64,000 nt of DNA from Hypoxylon rubiginosum (Eukaryota > Ascomycota > Sordariomycetes > Xylariales > Hypoxylaceae). Below are positions 35,733-47,069 of this stretch, piece after piece. Made by a program: the position numbers and the translations under genes. The DNA lies in NCBI GenBank assembly GCA_902806565.1, contig CADCXA010000016.1:868001-932000 (forward strand). Direction: 5' to 3'. Positions within the stretch are counted from its first letter, which is position 1. Each line of letters starts with the position of its first letter. The notes beneath the pieces were generated by a model. That model was not told the DNA's origin. It saw nothing but the letters and a program-made list of their open reading frames with translations, and did no database searches.

Positions 35733-36471
35733 CCTGATAAATCGATCCCATTAACCGGTTTATTAAAAGTGACATCTAGCCCATTGCCGCAATGACCGGA
35801 TGGTAAATAAATGGATGGGTAATCGTATAAATATCATGACGTGGATGTCTTAATAAATGATGTAATATATACCAGTCTTCATGAACTCCCCTCGAGGTGG
35901 CAATTTCTAACTGGAAATAATACATACATGCCTCCTTTTATCTTCTAGACGAAATCAACAGTATATTATACGGTTTGATGGCTTGGTTTCTTCCGGCTAG
36001 TAGTCGTTCTTCTGGGGAGATAGAAATTCATATTAAGACTACGTGTAATTCCTAGCCCAGGCGCAACGCAAATTCTCATCGCGAGGAATTAGCGGCCCTC
36101 ACGAGATCATGTCTAACCGATTAGGCATCTATCTACATAGACATAACGACCTTCTTAAGCGCTTCGAGTTTCTCTAAAAGCATCGATAGCACTCTAGACT
36201 TCCCTCTCGTAGCCCCATCGCGACAGAGTCTATTGGATGTATCCCTAGCTTATTGCCTACTATGTCCACTATTCTTCTTCACATTATCTAGGAAGCTCCC
36301 CGCACGCGGCAAGATCTTAGTCTTGCGTTCCTCAGGCCTGCGCTCAGAAGCTTCGCCGGGATAAGGATAAGCACCGGGTGTGGATGCCGCTATATCACGA
36401 CTGTTCGGGACGCGCTTGGGTTAGGATTATAATAATAACTCGCCCGGGTGCTTGCAAAACCTGAACGCATT
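35733..36471. other. Intergenic region
   Basis: About 740 bp; nothing recognised. Confidence 0.55.
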
Positions 36472-37233
36472 TCATCTGTGTCGCTTGTACCTGCTGATGT
36501 CGTCTCCGCTGCCGTCGGGGAGCTTAGGTCGCCGAGAAGGTTGAGGCTCTCCGTCCCACCAGAATAGCTTTATAAGCCTCTCATTATTCTTGTCAGATCT
36601 CATGGTCATTGGCATTGCCGCCAGCTTGTCGTCGATACGGTCGGCCCAGCCGCGGTAGTTGGATATCGACGGGTCGTCCCCGAGCCAGGGTTGCGGTAGC
36701 GGATTCTGGCCCCGCTCGTCTCCCCAGAACAACTCGATGATCTCTCCTGCCATCTCGCGTATGTGTTGTTCATCTATCATGGCACTCTCGCAGGGAACGT
36801 TCTTGTCGAACATGGTGTCGATATAGTTCTGGTGGATGACCGGCGATACGCGATGGGCGAGCACGTAGTTGATAATGCGAGCTCGGTCCTGGGCAAGCTG
36901 AGCTAACGTAAGAAGTATTTTTCCGTCTCCTCGTGATACAAAGTCCCGGCGCATTTTATCTTCGTCTGCTTTGAACCTTTCCCAGGTCTCTTTTTGCTGG
37001 CGGCTCACCTCGCACTCATGAAGAAGTTTATCGAGCCGCTTTAGAAAGATGTTTATAACTTCCTGCTCAGGTGGGTTGAATACGTTGGAGGGCCACCACT
37101 TATAGTTTCTTACTTCATCCAAGGTACGCTGGACCCTCGTGAACATGGGTAAGTAGTCATAAGAAGTATCAAACCAGTGAAAGTTCGGCTCTTGTTCAAT
37201 GACATTGCTGTCCGACTGCGGCGATGTTGCCAT
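36472..37233 (-). CDS. Hypothetical protein, 253 aa, no recognised family
   Basis: Single-exon ORF with coding-like composition. It is predicted soluble and mostly helical, rich in Trp, Asp, Glu, Arg and Gln. It has no signal peptide, TM segment or cysteine motif. Notable blocks are HWFDTSYDYLPMFTRVQRTL, NYKWWPSNVFNPPEQEVINI, an acidic/basic helix LLHECEVSRQQKETWERFKA, and IIELFWGDERGQ, which is echoed near the C-terminus by RLIKLFWWDGEPQP. The start ATG is followed by ATSPQSDSN. I cannot assign a family; a lineage-specific gene is likely. It lies between a hydrolase and an ABC transporter, all on the minus strand, with no obvious functional link. Confidence 0.65.
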   Translation of the reverse strand: MATSPQSDSNVIEQEPNFHWFDTSYDYLPMFTRVQRTLDEVRNYKWWPSNVFNPPEQEVINIFLKRLDKLLHECEVSRQQKETWERFKADEDKMRRDFVSRGDGKILLTLAQLAQDRARIINYVLAHRVSPVIHQNYIDTMFDKNVPCESAMIDEQHIREMAGEIIELFWGDERGQNPLPQPWLGDDPSISNYRGWADRIDDKLAAMPMTMRSDKNNERLIKLFWWDGEPQPSRRPKLPDGSGDDISRYKRHR

Positions 37234-37724
37234 GGTTTACACGCTAGAAAGTCCCCGCGTACGAGTGCACCTACCTAGTAGTAATGGAGGAGGACTGAAG
37301 GATGCCTATCGACAGTGGGTTATGAGATTAACCAACGGTTGAGGTTTCTGAAAGGATATCTCCAACGATGGGGGCGATAATGGATAGGAGGAACACGATA
37401 ATATATGCTCGATCCTCTTTGTCAGATACCGACTGTCGGTTGCTGAGAGAAATTCTTCAGGGGTAACGATTCAGAAAGCGACAATGTTTTAATCTAGAGA
37501 ACAAAGCCTCAAACTACGATGAATCCCCAAACGTGTGGTGGACGAATAGAAGTGTCGTCTTCTACGATGCTGTAGAGAATTGTCTTGTTTTAGAAGAGCG
37601 AAAAGGGGAGTGGTACTACCCCAATTATATTAAACTCATGATATCTACCGTTGTATCATCTAGACGTGTTTCTTGTGCCTGTTTTCCTTTCGAATTATCA
37701 CCATTTCTAGTAGCACTATCTCTT
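37234..37724. other. Short intergenic region
   Basis: About 490 bp between two minus-strand genes; promoter of the 253-aa protein and 3' flank of the transporter. Nothing else seen. Confidence 0.55.
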
Positions 37725-40700
37725 TCAACTTCTTGCCTCTCCAGCTGGGCCTGACTCAACAACACGCCCAGAATCCAATCTAATGAAGTAATCCGCGTCC
37801 TTCACCGCCTCCAGCCGGTGCGCAATTGTGATCACGGTACTGTCCTTCAGCTCCGCCAGCAACACATCCTGTATAGCCAAAGCAGTCTTCTTGTCGATAG
37901 ACGCGGTCGCCTCGTCCAAGATGATAATAGGGCTCTTCCTGAGAATGGCCCGTCCGATACCGACGAGCTGGCGCTGTCCTTGGCTGAGGTTCTTGCCTCC
38001 GACATCAATCATTGAGTCAAGCGACCACTTCGGGCCCAGGACTCGGGCCAGTGCCTCCCTGCACTCGTCGTCCGTATGCTGCTCTAGCGGGTCCAGGTTC
38101 TCACGAATCGAGCCTGGGAAGAGCACCGGATCCTGCGCTACGAAACTGATGCGTTGACGCCAAGTATGTACGTCGACGTTGGAGATATCCTGTTCGCCTA
38201 CACGGATCTGCCCCTTTTCAGGATGCATTGTCGCTAGGAGAGCAAGCGCTAGTGTAGACTTGCCGGATCCTGTTCGTCCTAGCACCGCACAGGTTGACCC
38301 GCTAGGTATTGTAAAGGAGACATTGACTAGTGAAGGATCTAAATGCGGCGCGTACTTAATCGTTACGGAGTCGAATGTGATGCTATCCTGGTACGAAGGC
38401 CAGGACTGAGGGGGTTTAATTTCCCCGTTCGGTTCTTCTTCTAGGTCTAGGAGCTCAACCACCCTCTCCACAGATACAAAATCCATCTGAAGCTGACCAT
38501 ACGTTTTGCATAAAACATGGGTAGCCTCCACTAGCTGGGAAGCACTTGTAAGTACGAACGCTGTAAGACCAGGTGATAGGCCTTGATACAAGGCCAACAG
38601 CGTCAGGACAAAAATAGAACACGCGGACAATAGATCGTATCTATACTGGAGCCATGTTTGTAAACTCCAATAGAAATGATCCATCTTCTGAAACGTATCC
38701 GTAGCGACGATGTTGCGGTGCTGGAAGTCTGGCTGCGCCTTGAACGCTCGGATGGTAGCTAATCCATCAACGAGAATACCAAAGTTAGACATCAGCGGGC
38801 TAAGGGTGACCATTTCCAGCCTACGAAGGCTCTGGGATGTAGGTAAGAACCGCATGAAGATGGCAATGAACCAGACGGTCATGCCGAGAGCAAAGATGAA
38901 AAACACTGGTGTTGTTAGGGCGATGACGATCATGGAACTGAGCCATGTTAGAGACCAAAAGGCAAAATTCTGAAGCGGCTGGATAACGCCGCCATCTAAC
39001 ATTCCAATGTCAGAGGTCAACCGGTTCATCAAGCGTCCGACCGGCGTGACATCGTAGAAGCGGAATGTTGCGTTGCTGACTCGGTTAACGACCCTGGCGA
39101 ACAAGTCTTTGGCTGCTCTGTACAGGATAACTGTAAGGCCGCACTGCATGAGGACGAAGAGTACGGTCATGATGAGCCCGAGTACAGCATACCACATCAG
39201 CCATGGCCTAACATCATCATCTGGCCTCGGGAGCCCGTCGAAAATACCGTTCGCGATGTCAGATGGGTTCTCCGAGGGTTGGATGGTGGTGCTCGCATAT
39301 GCTTCTCCCCAGGCCTTCAGAAACCAGTAGTTGAATATACGGGCAAATCGAAAAAGGGAGAAAATTGCGATAATAGCAGCCCAGTATGTTAGTTTACCCG
39401 CTTTGATATATGTCCAATAGACTCTGGCAACCACGCCGCCCGAGGCCCGGTTCTCCTCTTCGATAAACTTATCAGGGACGGCGGCACTAGCTAGCTCCTC
39501 AGTGACTGCTGGAACTTCGTCTTCGGCGACGTTATCTTGCGTGTGCGACAGCATTTCGATTTCTCGAGGATACTCATCTGAATCGACAATGCGAGCCTTG
39601 CCGTCGGTGATCTCGACAACTTGATCTGCGAGTGAGAGGCACAGATCGACTCGATGCGTAACGAGTATAACGGTACGATCCTTTAATAATGATCCACGGA
39701 ATAGTTTGCGGACGATCGACTGAGCTGTATTATGATCGAGCGCTGCGAGCGGGTCGTCGAGTAGTAAGATACGCGACTGGCAGTATACAGCTCGGGCCAA
39801 GGCCACCCTAGCTTTCTGGCCTCCAGAGAGACCAATCCCGTTCTCGCCGATGTGAGATTTATCCCCATGGGCGAAATTGGCTAGATCGGGAATGAGTTCG
39901 CAGGTGTCTAGAACCTCGTTGTATCTGCTCTTGTCCAGAGGGAAATTGAACAGAATATTGTCTTGGATACTCATATTCTGTAGCCACGGAGATTGAGCAC
40001 AGTAGCCCACCATTTCGTTGGGTAGCGTGCAATCACCCTTCACTTGATTAAGTTCTCCTAGGATAGCCTCGAGTAATGCTGTCTTCCCCGAGCCGACCTT
40101 ACCGCAAATAACAGTGAGGCCGGGAATGAAGTGCAAGTCTAGATCTTCGAGAACAAGCTTTCCATTGGTTGGCCACGCGAACGATGCGCCTCGGAACTCG
40201 ATCTCGGAGGGAGTATCGTTATAAGCGCCCTCTTCCTTATCCGGTTCGCTCATAAACGTCTCAAGTCTCCCCATAGCTATAGAAGCGTTGAGGAGGGTTG
40301 TGATTAAGTTGGGAAGTTCCTTTAGACTTGACTCTAACATCGTAAATAATTGGAGGGCCGGAAAGGCAACATCAACCGGTAAGGGTCGCCCTGCAATATA
40401 TGTTACTGCAAAGAAAGTAAACACCGGGAAGAGGGCACTGGCGGCGAGATTAGAAGCACCAACCCCGATGGTCCACAAGCTCGAGATAATCCTCAAATGT
40501 AGTTCTTTGGCTCGTGCTTCCATGATATTCCCCAGCCACTTAGATTGCCAATCATACCATCGGAGAGGTCTGATAGCCTCGACGAACTGAGTAGTAGCTT
40601 GAAGTCTGACATCCGCCGCAGCTCTTCGACGCCTCTCGATATTTATCAGGGAGCGGACACAAGCTGCGTTCACAAATTGCAGGACGACTGCCCAAGCTAT

Positions 40701-42242
40701 TCCAAGAAGGCAGGGCCAGCCCAACAAGTCCCAAATGAGGACCAAGGAGAACACTAACTGCAATGGCTTCGTGACGATGGATGGAAATTCCCAAAACCGC
40801 TGAGCTACTTCGTAAACGTCGTTTCTCATTAGGTTGAGGATCTTGCCCATCGTCGCCGGTTGCTCGGTAGGACCCTTAGCTTTATTCGTATCTTTATTCC
40901 TTCGAAACCTGAGGGACTCGAGAAGACGAGCTAAGCGGCTCTTCTTAGGTTTCCCGCCGAGGAGCGGTGTGTCTTCATCAGGTTCTGTGCCGTCAGGCCC
41001 GATACCGTTCTCCCGAGGGGCCTCACCCAAATCCGTGCGAAGTCCAAAAGATTTGCGTGATAAAGTTTTGGCATAGACTGCCGTAAGCATTTCACCGCGC
41101 GACCTCTCGTACGACCGCCGACTATACCACAGTAGAAACACGCCCGATTGGCAGGCAACGAGACGTACTAATAATATAGCTAGCGCATAGAAGAAGGACT
41201 CGTCCCTGTGGGAAAGGCCATCTTCGATAGACTGTAGTAGGCGCTGCAAAAGAACAGGATTGGAAAGATTCGCGGCAGTCTCTATAAGTCCAAGAAATGT
41301 GATGATGATTAAATCCAAGCCATTTGCCAAAATCAAACGCTTTATTATAGAACCCTTGAGATCTCGAAACAATAAATGCAACCTCTCGTGCTGGAAGTCA
41401 TACGGTAGGAACCATACGTCTTCATCGTTTAGTCTGTTTTTATACCCCCGAGATATCAAAGGAGACATCCACGAGACAGTCATGAACTGCCACAAGCTTA
41501 AATTGTCCTCGGGACTGCGAAGTTGGGAGGTGGGAGGGTAGTGAGAGTCTGCAATGCCAGTCGGATCGAGGTCCGGGTCGCGCAGAGGCATTGATAGGAT
41601 GACGAGTAGGGCGGCCAATGCTATACTAACGGCACCGACGTGTACTATATTCACACGCTCAGTCTTGCCGTGCCATGCTGCAAGAGACACTATACCACAC
41701 ACGACGACGGCGGTAAAAAGAGTCAGCAAAGCCTTCGGGGTCTTCCTGGGCCGGTCCACGACCGTAATGAAGAGAGCTGTAATCCATGGCGCTAGTTCCA
41801 AATATCTGACAATATTAAATGGTGGTGATATGGCGGCCACTATGGCTAGAACAAGACCGATCGCGGATAGGGCCAAAAGAGAAAACGTCCAAAAGGTCCA
41901 GTGCCTCGTATGAAGGTTAGCCAAGAATTCCTCCTCCTTAGCAAACGGTCGAGCCCATTGCGGTCCCTTAGGGAAGAGGCTTCGAACGATATATACCAGG
42001 AGACAGGCCCCAGCGACTGCCGCTTGGGCGATCGAGGTCCGATATATAGTATCCATGGATATCAGGTCCTGGTAAGGGTTGAATGGATCTCGAGAAACAA
42101 AAAAGGAAGGTTTGGTCTCTGACAACGAAAAAAGTAATTCATATTGATGTGTATAAGCTACATCCATGGCGTGACACAAGAGAATAGAGTCCTCTAAGCT
42201 GCGTTCATGATTCAATGATGAGTAGTAGACATTCGAAATCAA
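37725..42242 (-). CDS. ABC transporter, ABCC/MRP type, full length
   Basis: Full-size exporter of the multidrug-resistance-protein family, 1505 aa, apparently intronless. Order: an N-terminal TMD0 of several TM helices (from about residue 70), a loop with LSLWQFMTVSWMSPLISRGY, TMD1, NBD1, TMD2, NBD2. NBD1 has Walker A GKVGSGKT (about 712), signature LSGGQKARVALARA (about 807) and Walker B LLLDDPLAALD, with Asp replacing the catalytic Glu as is normal for ABCC NBD1. NBD2 has Walker A GRTGSGKST (about 1324), signature LSQGQRQLVGIGRA (about 1419), Walker B IIILDEATASID with the catalytic Glu, and H-loop TIAHRLE. One ATP site is therefore degenerate. Vacuolar or plasma membrane; the substrate cannot be predicted. 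The true start may be the Met at 42167 or 42056, closer to the first TM. Confidence 0.93.
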   Translation of the reverse strand: MISNVYYSSLNHERSLEDSILLCHAMDVAYTHQYELLFSLSETKPSFFVSRDPFNPYQDLISMDTIYRTSIAQAAVAGACLLVYIVRSLFPKGPQWARPFAKEEEFLANLHTRHWTFWTFSLLALSAIGLVLAIVAAISPPFNIVRYLELAPWITALFITVVDRPRKTPKALLTLFTAVVVCGIVSLAAWHGKTERVNIVHVGAVSIALAALLVILSMPLRDPDLDPTGIADSHYPPTSQLRSPEDNLSLWQFMTVSWMSPLISRGYKNRLNDEDVWFLPYDFQHERLHLLFRDLKGSIIKRLILANGLDLIIITFLGLIETAANLSNPVLLQRLLQSIEDGLSHRDESFFYALAILLVRLVACQSGVFLLWYSRRSYERSRGEMLTAVYAKTLSRKSFGLRTDLGEAPRENGIGPDGTEPDEDTPLLGGKPKKSRLARLLESLRFRRNKDTNKAKGPTEQPATMGKILNLMRNDVYEVAQRFWEFPSIVTKPLQLVFSLVLIWDLLGWPCLLGIAWAVVLQFVNAACVRSLINIERRRRAAADVRLQATTQFVEAIRPLRWYDWQSKWLGNIMEARAKELHLRIISSLWTIGVGASNLAASALFPVFTFFAVTYIAGRPLPVDVAFPALQLFTMLESSLKELPNLITTLLNASIAMGRLETFMSEPDKEEGAYNDTPSEIEFRGASFAWPTNGKLVLEDLDLHFIPGLTVICGKVGSGKTALLEAILGELNQVKGDCTLPNEMVGYCAQSPWLQNMSIQDNILFNFPLDKSRYNEVLDTCELIPDLANFAHGDKSHIGENGIGLSGGQKARVALARAVYCQSRILLLDDPLAALDHNTAQSIVRKLFRGSLLKDRTVILVTHRVDLCLSLADQVVEITDGKARIVDSDEYPREIEMLSHTQDNVAEDEVPAVTEELASAAVPDKFIEEENRASGGVVARVYWTYIKAGKLTYWAAIIAIFSLFRFARIFNYWFLKAWGEAYASTTIQPSENPSDIANGIFDGLPRPDDDVRPWLMWYAVLGLIMTVLFVLMQCGLTVILYRAAKDLFARVVNRVSNATFRFYDVTPVGRLMNRLTSDIGMLDGGVIQPLQNFAFWSLTWLSSMIVIALTTPVFFIFALGMTVWFIAIFMRFLPTSQSLRRLEMVTLSPLMSNFGILVDGLATIRAFKAQPDFQHRNIVATDTFQKMDHFYWSLQTWLQYRYDLLSACSIFVLTLLALYQGLSPGLTAFVLTSASQLVEATHVLCKTYGQLQMDFVSVERVVELLDLEEEPNGEIKPPQSWPSYQDSITFDSVTIKYAPHLDPSLVNVSFTIPSGSTCAVLGRTGSGKSTLALALLATMHPEKGQIRVGEQDISNVDVHTWRQRISFVAQDPVLFPGSIRENLDPLEQHTDDECREALARVLGPKWSLDSMIDVGGKNLSQGQRQLVGIGRAILRKSPIIILDEATASIDKKTALAIQDVLLAELKDSTVITIAHRLEAVKDADYFIRLDSGRVVESGPAGEARS

Positions 42243-43014
42243 AACGACGACATGGAGGCTCAGTGAATCAGTCTGTTGCTGTTGGAGGCGAATATCATCG
42301 AGCCAAGGTCTTCAATGACTCCCTTGGATCTATACTGATCTCTCTCTCTCTAACAACGCATCATCACCTACTGCGTCCTGGGATATTCACTTAGTTGCCG
42401 GCTGATGTAGTACCAAAAACGGGCTAGAACCGGCGCCTATACTGATACTGAACAGAACAGACTAGAGAGGAATGCGTCGGGAGACGAGACAATAATTGAA
42501 GCTAGTTAAAATTGTGTGGTGAATCCAAGTAGCGGGGGAATGAAGTGCCACAACTGACAAGCCCCTTAAAGCACTCCTAGGCACCCCGCATTGGCCAGCC
42601 GTTCCCAGCTGCTCGCTAGTGGAATCCCTCTTCTAACGTGGATCAAGCTACCCCGCTACTAGCTAATTATTTTATACAGACACGTATGCACGTAGACAGG
42701 ATTGGATTGGTAATCTTGTGATTGCATCATCCCTAAGGGATATTGTGTATTCCGCTAACTACTGAGACAGAAGCCAACCCTGGAACCAGACTAATATACT
42801 GGCGCTTCGAGGTTGAGTTTGGAATTATGAACGAATTAAGGGGATTGGGTATAAATTCCTCAATGGCTGCACGCAAACGCGGATAGCCACAGTACTTTGA
42901 GTGACCCAAGCATCGACTGAAAACAGCTTCCGAATCAACGGTAGACTACACATCAACGGCACACTATCGAGACGGACGTTAACCGACATGGACTTCCGTG
43001 ACACACATCTTATC
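42243..43014. other. Region upstream of the ABC transporter
   Basis: About 770 bp holding the transporter promoter/leader and the 3' flank of annexin; a CT dinucleotide run near 42338-42352. No gene seen. Confidence 0.55.
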
Positions 43015-44414
43015 TTAGACCGGTTCCCCAAGGCAGCCGAGCATGAGCCTCTCGTAGTCCCCGCTTGTTTCACCTTTGATACGGCTGGCAAGACTTCTTC
43101 GATAGCGCTGCTGGTATGCGCCCTTGACGTTCGCCATCATCTGCTTGTCCCAATGATACCGAACTACTCGAGACACGAGTAGATGGTCCTTGGTGCCTAG
43201 GCCGGCCATCGCGTCTTCGAGTAGAGAAGCCGCGTGCATGTACTTATCAACAGCGTTCCGTAACTGGTACAGCAACGCCTGTTCCATATGACCGCTGAAT
43301 TCCTATGAAAAGGTTAGAGTTATGAACAGAAGGATGGGTTCTATGGGGAAGAACATACCTTCTTGATGACATCTTCCAGCCGTCTTCTAAACTTCTGTTC
43401 GTAGGCGTGATTGATAGCCCGGATCTGATTATCGTTTCGTGTCGACAAAATAGAGCACACCATCATCTCGTCGGTGCCCACTTTACCCTCCGTAGCACGA
43501 TACAAGTCCATGACATCCTGGTCGATAGCCTGGGGATTAACCGGGGCACTGTCTTCGGCTCTGTTTGCTCCTAGCACTATCAGGAAATGCCTTTCCGTCT
43601 TCATGCTGAGGTCACCCTTTACATCGCTCTCCAGCGCTCGATGGAAAGTGTGCTGATATATGGACTTGATCGCATGCATATCTGCGTTACTCCGGCTTAA
43701 CAAGACGTCGTTGAGGACCTTTTCCTTGGTTCCTGGGCCGTCCATTGCGGAGTTGAGAAGATGAACATCATGGAGTAGAGGTCCCCTGACAACAGCGACA
43801 AGGCCCGTCTCGAACCATCCTCTCGTCTCCGATATGATGTCCTTCTCAAGGGTGCGGCTGAAGTTTCGGAAATAGGTTGACTTGATCGCCTCGATCTGTA
43901 AGGGGTCTTTGTTGGACAAGATGCGAATCAGTGTCTTCTCATCGGTGCCCAACCCCTTCATAGCACTTCGGAGCGCTCGCGCGTCGGGAGTAGCGTCCCA
44001 TTGTATGATCTGTGGAGGCCCATACCCTAGGGTAGGCGCTGTGGGAGGCCCGCTGTTCTGAGGCGGAGGGTAATTATATCCCTGCTGAGGTGGTGGCGCA
44101 CCGTATTGGCCGGGAGGCGGGCCTGACGGTGGTCCATAACCTGGGCCCGGGGGTGCTCCGTAGGGCTGAGCCGGGGGGTAGCCACCCTGAGCGGGGTAAG
44201 GACTCGCCTGCGGGGGAGGGTATTGACCTGCAGGCGGATACGGGTTACCTTGCGGAGGGCCCGCGGGAGGATACGGACTGCCATGTGGTGGAGGATAACC
44301 TTGAGGTGGAGGGTATTGTCCCTGTGGGGGCGGATATTGGCCAGGAGGAGGGTACTGCTGAGGAGGTTGGCCGTATTGGCCGGGATAACCCGGCTGACCG
44401 TAAGGATACGACAT
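43015..44414 (-). CDS. Annexin with Pro/Gly/Tyr/Gln-rich N-terminus
   Basis: Calcium-dependent phospholipid-binding protein of the fungal annexin (ANXC) group. Exons 43359-44414 and 43015-43302 give 447 aa. The first 130 residues are repeats of QYPPP/GQYPPPQG/GYPP type, like the N-termini of animal annexins 7 and 11. Four annexin repeats follow, marked by DARALRSAMKGLGTDEKTLI, LLNSAMDGPGTKEKVLNDVL, YRATEGKVGTDEMMVCSIL and LLEDAMAGLGTKDHLLVSRV, each followed by an IKxxY helix (IKSTYFRNF, IKSIYQHTF, INHAYEQKF, VKGAYQQRY). The type-II GxGT calcium loop is best preserved in repeat 1 and weaker elsewhere. The intron falls between repeats 3 and 4. No signal peptide, consistent with a cytosolic, membrane-associated protein. 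Confidence 0.94.
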
Positions 44415-45338
44415 CAGCAGCCACTGATTCTCTGATTTGTTACAGATGTCGTTATAATATTAGGTGGCTAGGATTGGGTATAAGTTGTGTGCCTAGACCT
44501 AGGTAGGTTCGGATGACAGCTTTGATGATGATGTAACCGTATGCGATGCGGGGTTCGAGTGGAAGTCCGGGAGGGGAAGTATTTGATAGCGGTATCGTTA
44601 TGATCAATTCGTTGAAGAAGTAGAAAGAAGCTAGAGATGGTCAAGATGAATGTCTTTGCGACGGGACAATATTTATCAGTGGAAAGTTTGCTAGATATTG
44701 CGCCTCACGTTATTGAGGCTGTGAAGGTGAAGGATATTTGCTAGCTCTAGGTTAAGAGATACGTTTTTGATTGCTGTCGTCATTGGGGCACTGGACAAAG
44801 AAAATGCCTACCGTCTAGGTCCAACAAGAACTAGCGACCAGGTAAATTAGATAATTGCCAAGAGAAATCAATTACCTTTCGGGGCAGCTTCGTGGCGGAG
44901 GCGCAGTCCGCAGTGCTATATTCGAGTTACTTACGCGTACCTTCTGCCGTGAAGCAACTGTAATCATCGCCAAGGCACCTACAAGTGCACCTGACCTCGC
45001 CACCAGTCTCAGGCCTCCCTTTTCTACCTTCCCTTACCTGTACCTACTATATCCCTACATTCGCCACAAAAATAAAACAGGCATCAACATTTCATATCGC
45101 AGTAGCTGCAGGCTTAATATAACAACATTTGAAGGTGAACGATGCTATATTCAAATTAAAAGGCTATAAAAGGAGTGAAAGGAATGACAATGTAGGTTTT
45201 CATGCGATATTTCCACAACTATTCTCCCCCAGCGCTTCTAGACAAAATGCTAAAAATTCAAGTTCGTTCTAACCAAGCGCCGAAGCAATGCAAAATGATG
45301 CCAAAGCCCAACATGAAGCTAGGTCCCTTCTAAGGGGC
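44415..45338. other. Annexin promoter region
   Basis: About 920 bp; a 104-codon ORF (44855-45169) has no supporting features. Nothing else recognised. Confidence 0.5.
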
Positions 45339-45757
45339 TTAGGAGCTCGTGCAGAGGATGCTGCCAACCACGACGGTGTTGGTCGAGAGGTAGGATGGCG
45401 TCTTGCTGGTGAACGGCAGACCGTGGCTACCAGTGCTACGTTATATGTTAGCACGTGATGACCTCTTCTCGAAATACGGAGATAGGTGTGTACTTACGCA
45501 TCGTTTGCCTTGTAGGGGGTGCAAGTGACGGAGTCGAGCGCAACGTCTCCCGTGGTGCCCACGAGGTAGAGCGTAGAGACGGTCTCCATGGCCTTGTTGC
45601 CCGTATAGATCTCGCCGATCGGGACGCTGATGGTTGTGTTGGTCAAGCCGGATCCGGCTCCGCCGTGAGAAGCCTCGATGGTGATGATAGCATTTCCAGC
45701 TGCGGCCGCCAGACCGGCGAATGCCATGACGGAGGTGAAGAGACTGGTGACCTGCAT
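45339..45757 (-). CDS. Small secreted protein, family unknown
   Basis: Exons 45498-45757 and 45339-45435 give 118 aa. A clear signal peptide (MQVTSLFTSVMAFAGLAAAA) is followed by about 98 residues of beta-prone, Gly/Ser/Thr-rich sequence: NAIITIEASHGGAGSGLTNT, ISVPIGEIYTGNKAMETVST, LYLVGTTGDVALDSVTCTPY. The mature part has two cysteines (SVTC and SILC), which could pair. One NTT N-glycosylation site is present. A TATA box lies 144 bp upstream. I do not recognise the family. Size and architecture fit a secreted surface protein or candidate effector, but nothing here proves that. Confidence 0.8.
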
Positions 45758-47069
45758 TTTGGATGATTTAAAAGCGATTGATTATCGTGAAGATGAAGTT
45801 TTTAGAAAGGGCGTGATATGTAAAATGTAGGTAAGTTGGCTTTGAAGTCTGGTTTGATGGATGCTGATTTAAGATACAGTAATGCAGAGAACGGCCATCA
45901 TATATATACGTTTCCTCTTTGTCTTTTAATGAGTCCCCCGGTGGTTAGATCGTGGAACGTTCTTACGTGAGAAACACTAGTACCTGCGTAGATCATCACA
46001 AGTTCTATCCTGACTCGCGAGGCTGATGTTGACAGGACGCGGCGCAGACCATCTCAGCTCAGCCCGGCATTCGCTCTAGGCGGGCTGGCGGGGCGAAGAC
46101 AATGCGGAGGTGGTTAACACGAGATTGAACGAACGACTTCAGCATGGGCAAATTTCCATTACCATCCAATGAATGGATATGTTGCGTAACGCTTGGGGAT
46201 TTCATTAGCGGTGAGGTACGATGTTGGCTTACCGACCTGGACACCTCAACTGATCGACACTGCCATACGAATTCCGGGGTCTGCGGCTTAAACATCCGGC
46301 CCCGTACCAAGGCCTATTAGATATTCTGATCGTCTTCTATATTCCGCGGGCTTTGCAGCTGCGGCTGGAAAATGCGCGCCTTAACTGTTAATTATCGGAC
46401 GCGGTTGCGGTTTGCGGCTTTCGGGATCAGCCAGCCGCACGGATACCAGAGCCCTAGGAAAATGGGATAAATTTAGCAACACCGATTGGTGTCCAAGTAG
46501 ATATGTACAAGTAGGTCTTGTAATTATTCCCCAGAAGATAATGCAATGTTTATACTTTAATACAAGGTTCTGATAATGCCCTTATACTGTTCATTAACAT
46601 CGCCAAGTACCTTCGTCCTATTTCTTGGGTAACTTCTCACTACGTCGAAGGATAATCATTAGTCGCGTGGTAGAAAAGGGGGGCAGAGTGTTAGTGCTTA
46701 GAGGCTTAAGGTAGTGTACAAATCAGGGGTAAGGAGGGAACGTTACAACTCCCTAAAAGGAATCAAAAGGAGAACATGGATAATTAGGGAGGTAGGATAC
46801 GAAATCTGTCTACCTAGATCAACTTCGTATATTTCATGTGGCGTCCTGATTCATACGCGCATTCCGTCAAGCCACATGATCTCATCAATTACAACGTCAG
46901 CAGTAGATTACCTAGGTTAGAGTAGGGTGGTACATGCAGCAAGGAATTAACAAGTTAACAAGACTTAGTAAATTCTACTGGCCATATGTGTACATTAGTA
47001 GCTAACGACCTAAATTACAATATATCGTACATGCAACAACCAATTAGCGTATCGATGCCCTCAAGAGGT
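45758..47069. other. Intergenic region
   Basis: About 1.3 kb; promoter of the small secreted protein and 3' flank of the Cys-rich gene. No supported gene. Confidence 0.55.
45901..45908 (-). promoter_or_regulatory. TATA box of the small secreted protein gene
   Basis: TATATATA about 144 bp upstream of the ATG at 45757. Plausible core promoter by sequence and distance; not tested. Confidence 0.45.
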
